A stretch of DNA of 34,208 nt from Archaeoglobales archaeon (GTDB lineage: Archaea > Halobacteriota > Archaeoglobi > Archaeoglobales > Archaeoglobaceae). The stretch covers positions 1-34,208 of the forward strand of contig JAAOZI010000018.1 of assembly GCA_011605865.1 (NCBI GenBank). The letters run 5' to 3'. Of this stretch, positions 14,917 to 22,461 are shown in pieces. Every line of letters starts with the position of its first letter. Positions within the stretch are counted from its first letter, which is position 1. The notes below the pieces were generated by a model. The model had not been told where the DNA came from, made no database searches, and saw only the letters and a program-made list of their open reading frames with translations. Both the position numbers and the translations under genes were made by a program.

Positions 14917-16388
14917 ATGCGGAAAAGCTTTACAGAAAACTTTTCGTTTTACCGGGAAAAGTTACTGTTGTTGGAATTTTTCTATTGACAACAATCCTTC
15001 TTTCCGTTTTGGAAAATAAGATAATAATACTCGTAACTCTTCTTCTTTTAACGATAGCTGCATCTAGGAAATTTCTTGGACTGAAATTCGATGCTAAAAG
15101 ATCTCTATTTCTCACAACTCTGATCTCTTTCCTATCTTTTCTCTCTTACAAGCTATTTGGGACTTTTTCGGGATCATTCTTTCTTTTTTTGGCTGTCATT
15201 CATTTTTGTTCAGAGAGAGGTGCGATTTACTCGGCTCTCATGGCCTCAATTCCATTTTTAATTCTTGATTACGGGTCCATCCCGTTTTTGGTCGTCTCAT
15301 TCGTTCTATTTTACGCCTACCTTCTTTATCTCGACTTTGGCTGGGATTTCGGGTTTAGAAAATACGTGGAGAGCTTTATAAAGTTCTGGCTGACAGAAGA
15401 TCCAAGGTTTGTGGAATCCGTGCTCAGTGAGAACTCTGAAGTTTTTGAAGGCAAGGTTAGATGTCTCGGGATTGGGAATGCAAAGGTTATTTCCACCGAT
15501 TTTCATCCTGGGCCATTTAGAAACATCGGAGGTGCGAAATTGGTAAATTTCCTGGATTTCCCGAATTCAGTATACTTGCATTCTCCAACAACACATGAAA
15601 AGGATCCCGTGAGCGAGGAGGATGTTTTAAAGATAAAGGAGGCATTAAAATGCGATGCGGAATATTTAAGGCCTAAGAGACCTTTTGAAATAGAGGGAAA
15701 TAATTTCAAAATCTTTTGCTTTCCATTTGATAAAAAGAGGCTTATATTTGTTAGCGGAAAGAAGAGAATTGACGATTTCGAGCTTGAATCCGGAAACTTT
15801 GTAGTTGACTGTCACAACGCGAACTTTTACAAATCTCTGAGCGAAAAAGAGGTTGAAGAAATCAGGTATTTAGTAAAAAAGGCAGAAGAAGTCGAAACGG
15901 ATTTTGTTGAGGCTAAGTCTGCTTTTGTGAAGATGTATGCAGAAAGCGAATCCGTTGTGAGTTATGTTTCTGCAATTCTTCTCGATTTTGGAGAGAAATT
16001 TGCGATTGTTGTTTTCGATTCCAATAACGTTGATTTAATCTTTAGGAATAAGGTTGAGGAAGAATTTGCCAAAATTGGATTTAAAGCAATTGTCTGCTCT
16101 ACCGACAATCACTCAAAAACCGGAATAAGGGTTAAAGAGTCTTACAAGCCTGCAGGCGGATGTGAGGAAGATTACAGAATCCTAGAAAATTTAATAGAGA
16201 AATGCAAATCCGCAAAGCTTGAAAAAAGCGATTTTACCTATTCAGAAAATAAGGTTGCGGTTAAAGTGCTTGGAGGCTTGTTAAGGAAATTCGAAAAGGT
16301 TAGTGAGAGGAGCGACAGATACATTAGATTATTTCTATTACTTGTGATGATCAACTTTTTAATTCCCCTCTTCACTCTTCTGCTTTAA
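14913..16388 (+). CDS. DUF2070 family membrane protein
   Basis: The product is 491 aa. About five hydrophobic helices fill residues 15-150, a soluble domain spans about 165-460, and a final helix lies at about 468-488 (YIRLFLLLVMINFLIPLFTLLL region). The soluble part has FHPGPFRNIGGAKLVNFLDF, SPTTHEKDPVS, FVVDCHNANF and STDNHSKTGIR. The recurring His/Asp/Asn clusters look like a metal or phosphate site. These match the archaeal DUF2070 family as I remember it; no biochemical role is known to me. It overlaps ubiD by 4 nt, so it is co-translated with it, which makes an isoprenoid or membrane-lipid role worth testing. Confidence 0.8.
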   Translation: MNAEKLYRKLFVLPGKVTVVGIFLLTTILLSVLENKIIILVTLLLLTIAASRKFLGLKFDAKRSLFLTTLISFLSFLSYKLFGTFSGSFFLFLAVIHFCSERGAIYSALMASIPFLILDYGSIPFLVVSFVLFYAYLLYLDFGWDFGFRKYVESFIKFWLTEDPRFVESVLSENSEVFEGKVRCLGIGNAKVISTDFHPGPFRNIGGAKLVNFLDFPNSVYLHSPTTHEKDPVSEEDVLKIKEALKCDAEYLRPKRPFEIEGNNFKIFCFPFDKKRLIFVSGKKRIDDFELESGNFVVDCHNANFYKSLSEKEVEEIRYLVKKAEEVETDFVEAKSAFVKMYAESESVVSYVSAILLDFGEKFAIVVFDSNNVDLIFRNKVEEEFAKIGFKAIVCSTDNHSKTGIRVKESYKPAGGCEEDYRILENLIEKCKSAKLEKSDFTYSENKVAVKVLGGLLRKFEKVSERSDRYIRLFLLLVMINFLIPLFTLLL

Positions 16389-16445
16389 GTATTGTGCTCA
16401 GCAAAGGTTTTTTAGCAATTGGGAGTATGATCTCTAGGTGGTTTT

Positions 16446-17600
16446 GTGGAACTGCAGGACCTGATAAGGGAAGACTATTTTGTTATAAATGCCGAAGAGA
16501 CTCTTTCAAAACTGTTTCCACTTATAGAGAAGCTGGGAAAAGACAGAGCGCATGCGATACTCGTCGAAGAGGATGGGGAGATAGTTGGGGTTGTCAGAGA
16601 GAAGGATTTGATAAGGGGGAGAGCTCTGAAGAATCCACACGAAACCAAAGTTAAATCCCTCCTCGTCAGAACGGGAGCCATAGATCTTAAGGAACTCACG
16701 GCTGAAAAGGTTGCAAGGAGGTTTGTAGAGGATGCAACCCCCTTTGTGCTTGTAAAGCTGAATGGAAAGAACGGAGTAATTTATATTAATGATTTCATAA
16801 AATTTATTAAACCGAATTTTGAAAAAATAAAAGTCAGGGAAGTTATGAGTGACGACTTCATTACCGTAAGGAGATTCGATACGATTGCGAAGGCTTTATC
16901 GTTAATGAAAAAAACAGGAACGGACAGAGTGATAGTCGTTGACGAAAACGGTAAAGTAATAGGCGTTCTCACAGGTAAAGATGTGATAGACAGAGTTATC
17001 TCTCCAAGGAAGAGAGCAAGAATGGGGGATGTGAGTGGTGAAAAGGAAAAAACCCTTTCGATAATGGTCGAGAGTATTATGAGCTCTCCGCCTATATGCG
17101 TAAAGGCAATGGACAGCGTTGCGGAAGTGATAGATCTAATGGCTGAAAACAGGATCTCCAGCGTTGTAGTGGAAAAAGACGGGATTCCAGAAGGTATAGT
17201 GATGAAGAGAGATGTACTGGAGTACTATCTGAAGCTGCAAGAGAAGAAGGAATTGGCAGTTCAATTTATTCTGCAGAATGTTGAGATAGACGATTTCGAT
17301 AGGGAGAACATTCTCAAGGATATAGAGAGATTCCTGAGAAAGTACAGCCAGTATTTAGGGAACACCAACGTTTATGTTTACCTAAAAAAGCAGAGAATCC
17401 ATTACAGAAACCTTCCGCTGATAACGGCGAAAGTGAAGGTCTGGAGCGACAGGGGACTTTTTATGGCAACAGGGGAAAGCTGGGGAATTGAATTTGCTCT
17501 GCATGTAGCTTTAGAAAAGCTCGAAAGAGAAGTTCAGAAGGAGAAGGAACTCGAAGAGGAAAGGAAAATTGAAAAAATAGCTCAGGAATTTTTCGAGTGA
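16446..17600 (+). CDS. four-CBS-domain protein with C-terminal ribosome-hibernation-factor-like domain
   Basis: The product is 384 aa. CBS1 spans about 10-58, CBS2 about 78-122 (degenerate), CBS3 about 132-186 (VREVMSDDFITV...VIGVLTGKDVIDRV) and CBS4 about 209-263 (VESIMSSPPICV...GIVMKRDVLEYY). Residues 270-368 read like an S30AE/HPF fold: NVEIDDFDRENILKDIERF, then NTNVYVYLKK, ITAKVKVWSDRGLFMATGES, then a basic amphipathic helix ALHVALEKLEREVQKEKE. CBS pairs bind adenine nucleotides, and HPF-type domains bind the small ribosomal subunit. The inference is an energy-sensing ribosome silencing factor. The start is GTG 16446 with AGGTGG just upstream. The 3' end overlaps hisD by 19 nt. Confidence 0.8.
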   Translation: MELQDLIREDYFVINAEETLSKLFPLIEKLGKDRAHAILVEEDGEIVGVVREKDLIRGRALKNPHETKVKSLLVRTGAIDLKELTAEKVARRFVEDATPFVLVKLNGKNGVIYINDFIKFIKPNFEKIKVREVMSDDFITVRRFDTIAKALSLMKKTGTDRVIVVDENGKVIGVLTGKDVIDRVISPRKRARMGDVSGEKEKTLSIMVESIMSSPPICVKAMDSVAEVIDLMAENRISSVVVEKDGIPEGIVMKRDVLEYYLKLQEKKELAVQFILQNVEIDDFDRENILKDIERFLRKYSQYLGNTNVYVYLKKQRIHYRNLPLITAKVKVWSDRGLFMATGESWGIEFALHVALEKLEREVQKEKELEEERKIEKIAQEFFE

Positions 17601-18778
17601 TTCAGCCTTATTTTTATGCTTTCTGCATGTTTTTTAAGACCTTCAGCTTCTGCAAGGGTAATTGCAATTTTTCCAATCCTCTTAATTGTTTCAGGACTGA
17701 GCTGTTGAAATGTGAAAGATTTCATGAAGGATTCAACGCTCAGGCCGCTCAGTATTTTTGCATAACCCATTGTTGGCAGAACATGGTTCGCTCCGCTAAC
17801 GTAGTCACCCATGGCAACGGCTGAAAATTCCCCGAGGAAAACGCTTCCGGCATTCTTTATCTTTCCAAGATATTTTTCAGCGTGTTTGCAGAAGATAGAA
17901 AGATGCTCTGGTGCGAATTCGTTCGCAATTTTTATTGCCTCTTCAATGCTCTTAACAACAATTATCTTGGCTTTTTCAACTTTTTTGCTGACCTCTTCAG
18001 CCAATTTTTCAGATGTGGTAAGAACAACTGCGACTGCCATTTCGTCGTGTTCTAGCTGGGCTAAACAATCGGAGGCTATGAATTCTGGATTTGCAGACTC
18101 ATCTGCTATTATCATTATTTCTGAGGGTCCTGCGGGCATGTCTATTGCAACGTCTCTTGAAACGAGTACCTTGGCAGCAGTCACATATGCATTTCCTGGA
18201 CCCACAATTTTCTCAACTCTTGGAACACTTTCAGTCCCGTAAGCCATTGCAGCTATTGCTTGAGCGCCGCCTATGCTGTAAATCTCGTCAAAACCGGCTA
18301 TATCGCATGCAACTAAGGTTAGAGGGTTTACCCTTCCATTGGCATTTGGAGGTGTGCATGCTATAAGCCTTTCAACTCCCGCCATCTTTGCTGGTATGCC
18401 TATCATCAGGGCAGTTGAGGGATAGCTTGCCTTTCCGCCTGGAATATAAGCACCAACTTTTTCCAGAGGAACGTAGATCTTCCCCATGATGCAGTCCTCG
18501 AACTTTACCTTTATCTCCTTCTCTACACTGGTTATCATATGAAATCTCTCTATGTTCTCCTTTGCGATCTCTAGGGCATCTATAAGCTCGTCTTCTATCA
18601 TGTCATACGCCTTCTCTATCTCCGTTTTCCTTACTCTTAGCCTCTTGAGTTTTACACCGTCAAAAAGCTCTTCGTATTTTATAACTGCTTCGTCTCCGTT
18701 CTTTTTTACATCCTCAACTATCGGTCTGACCTTCTCGATGAAATCATTAAAATCAAACTTCCTAATACCTTCGAGCAT
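17582..18778 (-). CDS. hisD: histidinol dehydrogenase
   Basis: The product is 398 aa, catalysing the last two steps of histidine synthesis (histidinol to histidine, NAD- and zinc-dependent). Family segments present are VPLEKVGAYIPGGKASYPSTALM, IVGPGNAYVTAAK, DMPAGPSEIMIIAD, the zinc/catalytic region DCLAQLEHDEMA and EFAPEHLSIF. It is a few residues shorter than bacterial HisD but complete. Its start lies inside the end of the Nudix gene (17-nt overlap), so it is expressed from the same transcript. No other his genes are nearby, so the pathway genes are scattered. Confidence 0.96.
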   Translation of the reverse strand: MLEGIRKFDFNDFIEKVRPIVEDVKKNGDEAVIKYEELFDGVKLKRLRVRKTEIEKAYDMIEDELIDALEIAKENIERFHMITSVEKEIKVKFEDCIMGKIYVPLEKVGAYIPGGKASYPSTALMIGIPAKMAGVERLIACTPPNANGRVNPLTLVACDIAGFDEIYSIGGAQAIAAMAYGTESVPRVEKIVGPGNAYVTAAKVLVSRDVAIDMPAGPSEIMIIADESANPEFIASDCLAQLEHDEMAVAVVLTTSEKLAEEVSKKVEKAKIIVVKSIEEAIKIANEFAPEHLSIFCKHAEKYLGKIKNAGSVFLGEFSAVAMGDYVSGANHVLPTMGYAKILSGLSVESFMKSFTFQQLSPETIKRIGKIAITLAEAEGLKKHAESIKIRLNHSKNS

Positions 18779-19331
18779 AATTTCCCCTCAAAATGCTGAA
18801 AAACCTTTTTATGGAACCATACTTCCGCACTATGCGGAGATATAGATCATCTAAAACCCTACTAGAAGCTCCCCAAACGAGTTCTCCCATGCATTCGAAA
18901 TTAGCGCCCCAATCTGCAACCCTCCTTGACGTCAGTACTCTCTCCAATCTGTCGATGAGAATCCTGCTGACTTCTCTTGAGTCTGGCGAAAAATTGTTCT
19001 CATCCGTCACCCCTACGACAGGGCAAATCTTGATCCTGTACTCCAGCACTTCCCTTGTTTTTAAAAAACCGATAACGTCAATTTTACTTCTGTTAACTCC
19101 CAACTCTTCTTCAAACTCTCTCAAGGCAGTTTCGACTGCATTTTCTCCCCTTTCGATCATACCTCCGGGGAATGCTATGTGTCCAGCGCTCCGTGTCAAA
19201 TTCTTGCCCCTTTTTATCATCAGAATTTTAGTGTCTCTGCAGGTTATTATTGGCACTAGAACTGCTGCCATCGGGTTACCATCTGGCTCGCTGCTAAGCA
19301 GTTCTCTGAGCATCTCTTTTATCACATGCAT
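18762..19331 (-). CDS. Nudix hydrolase, CoA-pyrophosphatase-like
   Basis: The product is about 189 aa. The Nudix box is complete: GGMIERGENAVETALREFEEELG (G-x5-E-x7-R-E-x2-E-E-x-G), preceded by RSAGHIAFPGG, the arrangement seen in CoA/ADP-ribose-type Nudix enzymes (NUDT7/8-like; LTRSAGHIAFPGG). The likely role is hydrolysis of CoA or dinucleotide pyrophosphates. The start is uncertain: ATG 19331 is given, with CTTAAATATT about 15-20 nt upstream as TATA box; an ATG at 19313 fits that TATA spacing at least as well. The open frame goes up to 19382 but that part has no family likeness. It is followed by hisD with overlap. Confidence 0.85.
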   Translation of the reverse strand: MHVIKEMLRELLSSEPDGNPMAAVLVPIITCRDTKILMIKRGKNLTRSAGHIAFPGGMIERGENAVETALREFEEELGVNRSKIDVIGFLKTREVLEYRIKICPVVGVTDENNFSPDSREVSRILIDRLERVLTSRRVADWGANFECMGELVWGASSRVLDDLYLRIVRKYGSIKRFFSILRGNYARRY

Positions 19332-19430
19332 AGTCTTTTCGCAATATTTAAGCTTTGACCTAGCTCGGGAGAGTTTTTGCAACTTTCAAATTTCATCTTT
19401 CGAGAGTGGCTTAGAAGAACTTTGAGAGAA

Positions 19431-19925
19431 TTAATCTCCCAACAAGTAGGTCACACGAAATCCATTCTCCACTTCTTTGTATTCTAAAATTTTTGCATTT
19501 GCTTCTACGGCTATATCTTCAAAATAGTCGAAAATCCCACAACTGGTGCAGAAGGGACCCGATATTTCAACTAAGGCTTTTTTATGGTCGATCTCCACTA
19601 TTTTTGCATTTGCTTCTGGGGAACGATATTCATTAAAGCGTTCAATTGCTTCCTTGAATCGAAGAACTTTTGTGAACTCTACACTCTTGTCAAAACCGTT
19701 CTTTTCAATCCATTTTTTAACGTATGGACAAGAAATTTTTATTTTTCCGAAAAATTTTGCAAACTTAAGTGCGTTTTCAACTGCTGTGGATACATAACCT
19801 TTACCCCTTTCTTTTGCGACAGCCTCTAGGATCTCTATCTCGTCAAAATTCGCTACAAAACTGACTTCTGAAACTTTTTTCCCACCATCGTATACCGCTA
19901 CCGTTCCCTCAATTTTAACCTCCAT
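19431..19925 (-). CDS. minimal GNAT-like acetyltransferase domain with a Cys-x2-Cys C-terminal domain
   Basis: The product is 164 aa. Residues 1-95 resemble the small COG2388-type GNAT domain: EVSFVANFDEIEILEAVAKE, then RGKGYVSTAVENALKFAK (the acetyl-CoA pyrophosphate loop) and the hallmark ISCPYVKKWIEKNG. Residues 105-164 form a second small domain with GPFCTSCGIFDYFED (Cys126, Cys129) that I do not recognise; it could be a redox or metal site. There are no membrane segments. It is probably leaderless, with TTTTTTAATAAAA about 25 nt before the ATG. Substrate unknown. It lies upstream of the Nudix-hisD pair on the same strand, about 100 nt apart. Confidence 0.6.
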   Translation of the reverse strand: MEVKIEGTVAVYDGGKKVSEVSFVANFDEIEILEAVAKERGKGYVSTAVENALKFAKFFGKIKISCPYVKKWIEKNGFDKSVEFTKVLRFKEAIERFNEYRSPEANAKIVEIDHKKALVEISGPFCTSCGIFDYFEDIAVEANAKILEYKEVENGFRVTYLLGD

Positions 19926-20046
19926 AGGAAAAATTGACTTTTTTATTAAAAAAGTTTTGCAGTTTTGTTAAAATCATCTTTGCCGCGTTGGGAGTATAGA
20001 AACTGCTTCATTCTAGTTTATTACTAGCATAATTTCCTTAAATGGA

Positions 20047-20304
20047 ATGCCAGAGAAGCCCTACACAACCGGTGAAGTTGCCAAGACATTCGGTGTATCT
20101 TACGCAACTGTGAAGGGGTGGGCTTACTCGGGGAAGATCAAGTACATTAAAACGCCCGGCGGTAAATACAGGTATCCTGAAAGCGAGATTAAGAGGCTCA
20201 TCCCTATCCTTTTCAGGTGGATTTCGCGTCTCAATACCAGCATCCCTAAGATTTGCCCTCTAGGAGACCCTGCAGTTAGATTGAATTATAATACTTTTCT
20301 ATAA
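20047..20304 (+). pseudogene. truncated IS607-type transposase TnpA (MerR-like HTH only)
   Basis: Residues 6-51 (YTTGEVAKTFGVSYATVKGW...TPGGKYRYPESEIKRL) are the MerR-like helix-turn-helix that begins IS607-family serine transposases. An intact protein continues at once into a serine recombinase domain (YARVSS-type motif). Here likeness stops at about residue 52 (nt ~20203) and the frame ends after 33 unrelated residues at 20304. The recombinase domain is gone, so the copy cannot transpose. It might still be translated as a small DNA-binding protein, since its start and frame are intact. Confidence 0.72.
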
Positions 20305-20319
20305 TCCCTGAAGGGCAAA
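20252..20319. repeat. inverted repeat downstream of the TnpA remnant
   Basis: TTTGCCCT (20252-20259) and AGGGCAAA (20312-20319) form an 8-bp inverted repeat spaced by 52 nt. It straddles the end of the truncated IS607 frame and may mark an element end or a 3' hairpin. No coding content is seen between here and 20380 beyond the promoter of the next gene. Confidence 0.35.
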
Positions 20320-20379
20320 CTTTCAGTTGTAAGTTTCAATGAAAAATCGATTTTTTAAGCCGACGGGAAGTTTCATTTA

Positions 20380-21198
20380 ATGGAATCATGTTTACTCGAA
20401 AAACTCAAGAAGATGAAAGATTTCTTGAAAGGATTTGAGAGCGCCGTTTTAGCCTTCAGCGGAGGTATTGACAGCGCAACTCTTGCTGCCATTTGCAAAG
20501 AACTTGGCATCAAAACTCTTGCAGTTACTGTTGTATCCAAGCACACTCCGAGCAGGGAAATAAGGGATGCAATTAGAATCGCCGACGAAATCGGCATAGA
20601 TCACGAAATTGTGAAGATGGATATTTTAGATCCCGATTTTACGAGAAACGATGATATGAGATGTTATTTCTGCAAGAAGAGAATTCTTTCGAGACTTATT
20701 TCTATTGCAAGGGAGAAGGGATATCAGGCGGTTTTTGAAGGTACAAATGCGAGCGATCTGGCTGAACACAGGCCGGGATATTTGGCTGTAAAGGAATTGG
20801 GTGTTATCAGCCCTTGGAGAGAATTCGGAATAAGGAAAGATGAAATAAGGGAAATTGCCAAGCTGATGGGCTTTTCGTTCTACAACAAACCATCACTGGC
20901 TTGTCTTGCATCGAGAATTCCCTATGGGATAGAAATAGATGAAGAAAAGCTTAGAATGGTTGACGAGGCTGAAGAGGCTGTAATAGAGATAACAGGTGTG
21001 AGACAGGTTAGGGTAAGGAATTACGATGGAGTTGCAATCGTGGAAGTTGGGGAGGAGGAAATTCCAAAAATGCTTGAAAAAGCTCTGATTGTAAAGGATA
21101 AACTGAAAGAGATCGGTTTTCATACCGTTTTGCTGGATTTGGACGGCTATAGAACTGGAAAGAGAATTTTTGTTCCCAGATCGAAACAAGATTTTTAA
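20380..21198 (+). CDS. larE: LarE-like ATP-dependent sacrificial sulfur transferase
   Basis: The product is 272 aa, a PP-loop enzyme with SGGIDSA at 27-33. The LarE-typical segments are EIVKMDILDPDF, RCYFCKK (95-100), FEGTNASDLAEHRPG, SPWREFGIRKDEIREIA and KPSLACLASRIPYG with Cys175, which lines up with the sulfur-donating cysteine of LarE. In bacteria LarE puts sulfur on the nickel-pincer nucleotide precursor of lactate racemase. No larB or larC is seen here, so in this organism the product could serve that cofactor or another thiolation. It is likely co-transcribed with the deaminase gene 18 nt downstream. The start has no Shine-Dalgarno; an AT-rich stretch lies about 25 nt before. Confidence 0.88.
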   Translation: MESCLLEKLKKMKDFLKGFESAVLAFSGGIDSATLAAICKELGIKTLAVTVVSKHTPSREIRDAIRIADEIGIDHEIVKMDILDPDFTRNDDMRCYFCKKRILSRLISIAREKGYQAVFEGTNASDLAEHRPGYLAVKELGVISPWREFGIRKDEIREIAKLMGFSFYNKPSLACLASRIPYGIEIDEEKLRMVDEAEEAVIEITGVRQVRVRNYDGVAIVEVGEEEIPKMLEKALIVKDKLKEIGFHTVLLDLDGYRTGKRIFVPRSKQDF

Positions 21199-21216
21199 AA
21201 CAGGAAAACTCTCTTC

Positions 21217-22461
21217 ATGATCCTGATACAAGGTGCAAAGATTTTGCTGGGAGAAAAGATTGTAGAGGGAAACATAACAATAGAGGGAAACGAGATTGCC
21301 TCCATTGGTGAGAAAAAGGACAAAAGCGATGTAGTTATTGACGCTAGAGGGCTTGCAGCAATTCCGGGACTTTTCAACTGTCACACGCATGCTGCGATGA
21401 CGATGTTCCGTGGCTATGCAGAAGATATGCCGCTGCAGGAGTGGCTTGAGAAGAAGATATGGCCCGCTGAAATGAGGCTAAATGAGAAAATAGTATACCT
21501 AGCATCGAAGCTCGCATGCGTTGAAATGCTGAAAAGCGGAACTACGTTCTTTCTTGACATGTATTTCTTTCCTTCAGCAACGGCAAGAGCTGTTGAGGAA
21601 ACGGGGATAAGAGCCTGTCTATCTTCTGCATTTTTTGACTTTTTCAGCGAGGAAATTCTTGAAACTAGCATGAAAAGGGTTGAAAAAGAGCTAAAAGAAC
21701 TTGAAAATTTCAGAGTAATGAGAGCAATTGCTCCCCATGCTGTTTACACTGTTAGCATGGAAGGTCTGAGAAGATCGGCGGAAATGGCTGGAAGAGAAGA
21801 CGTTTTCATTCACTTCCACTTGGCTGAGACGGAAAAAGAAGTAGTTGAATTCAGGAAAAAGTATGGAAAGGATATTGTAAAGGCTCTGGATGAAATTGGA
21901 TTTTTGAGTTCAAGGCTATTTTGCGCGCACAGCGTTTGGCTTGAAAGGGAAGAGATAGAACTCTTGGCAAGAAGAAAAGTAAATGCGATTCACTGCCCGA
22001 CAAGCAATATGAAGCTGAGCGTTGGAAAGGCGATGAATTATCCCGAGATGAGGAAGGCAGGAGTCAATGTTTTGCTGGGAACAGACGGAGCTGCCAGCAA
22101 TAATTCGCTCAGCATTTTTAACGAAATGAAATTCTGCGCTTTGCTTCAGAAGTTCAGCTATGGTGCTGAAAGCTTTAAAGCAGTCGAAGCTTTCAAGATG
22201 GCAACGGAGAATGCAGGGAAAGCTTTTGGAATAAAGGCTGGAAGAATAGAAGAAGGATGGCTGGCAGACATCGTTCTTGTAGATCTAAATCAGATTCAGT
22301 TCTCCCCTTGCCACGATTTAATAGCAAATCTTGTTTACTCTAACGCGACAGTTGACACGGTAATAGTCGACGGAAAGATAGTCGTCGAGGGCGGTTATTT
22401 TGATGGAGAAGAGAAACTCTTGGAGGAGTTCTCGAAAGAAGTTGAGAAATTCTTTATGTAG
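21217..22461 (+). CDS. mtaD: amidohydrolase, MTA/SAH (5'-deoxyadenosine) deaminase family
   Basis: The product is 414 aa. The metal-dependent hydrolase motifs are complete: NCHTHAAMTMFRGYAEDMPLQ (His56, His58), FIHFHLAETEKEV, FCAHSVWLEREEI, and LGTDGAASNNSLS. The segments DMPLQEWL and KIWPAEM are typical of the 5'-methylthioadenosine / S-adenosylhomocysteine deaminase and archaeal 5'-deoxyadenosine deaminase (DadD) group, which recycle by-products of SAM chemistry. The family member cannot be told from sequence alone. It follows larE by 18 nt. Its last 67 nt overlap the convergent trm10-like gene on the other strand. Confidence 0.87.
   Translation: MILIQGAKILLGEKIVEGNITIEGNEIASIGEKKDKSDVVIDARGLAAIPGLFNCHTHAAMTMFRGYAEDMPLQEWLEKKIWPAEMRLNEKIVYLASKLACVEMLKSGTTFFLDMYFFPSATARAVEETGIRACLSSAFFDFFSEEILETSMKRVEKELKELENFRVMRAIAPHAVYTVSMEGLRRSAEMAGREDVFIHFHLAETEKEVVEFRKKYGKDIVKALDEIGFLSSRLFCAHSVWLEREEIELLARRKVNAIHCPTSNMKLSVGKAMNYPEMRKAGVNVLLGTDGAASNNSLSIFNEMKFCALLQKFSYGAESFKAVEAFKMATENAGKAFGIKAGRIEEGWLADIVLVDLNQIQFSPCHDLIANLVYSNATVDTVIVDGKIVVEGGYFDGEEKLLEEFSKEVEKFFM

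Noticed and set aside
17811-18242. Open frame of 143 codons on the plus strand opposite hisD
   Set aside because: Antisense to conserved HisD motifs; its serine/alanine/isoleucine-rich composition is that of a shadow frame.
18793-19425. 210-codon plus-strand frame opposite the Nudix gene
   Set aside because: The minus strand carries a perfect Nudix box there; the plus frame is leucine/serine-rich without motifs.
20270-20345. Possible CRISPR repeat (TTTCAG..., GTTTCAATG) before larE
   Set aside because: Only single copies occur; no regularly spaced repeats or cas genes are present anywhere in the window.
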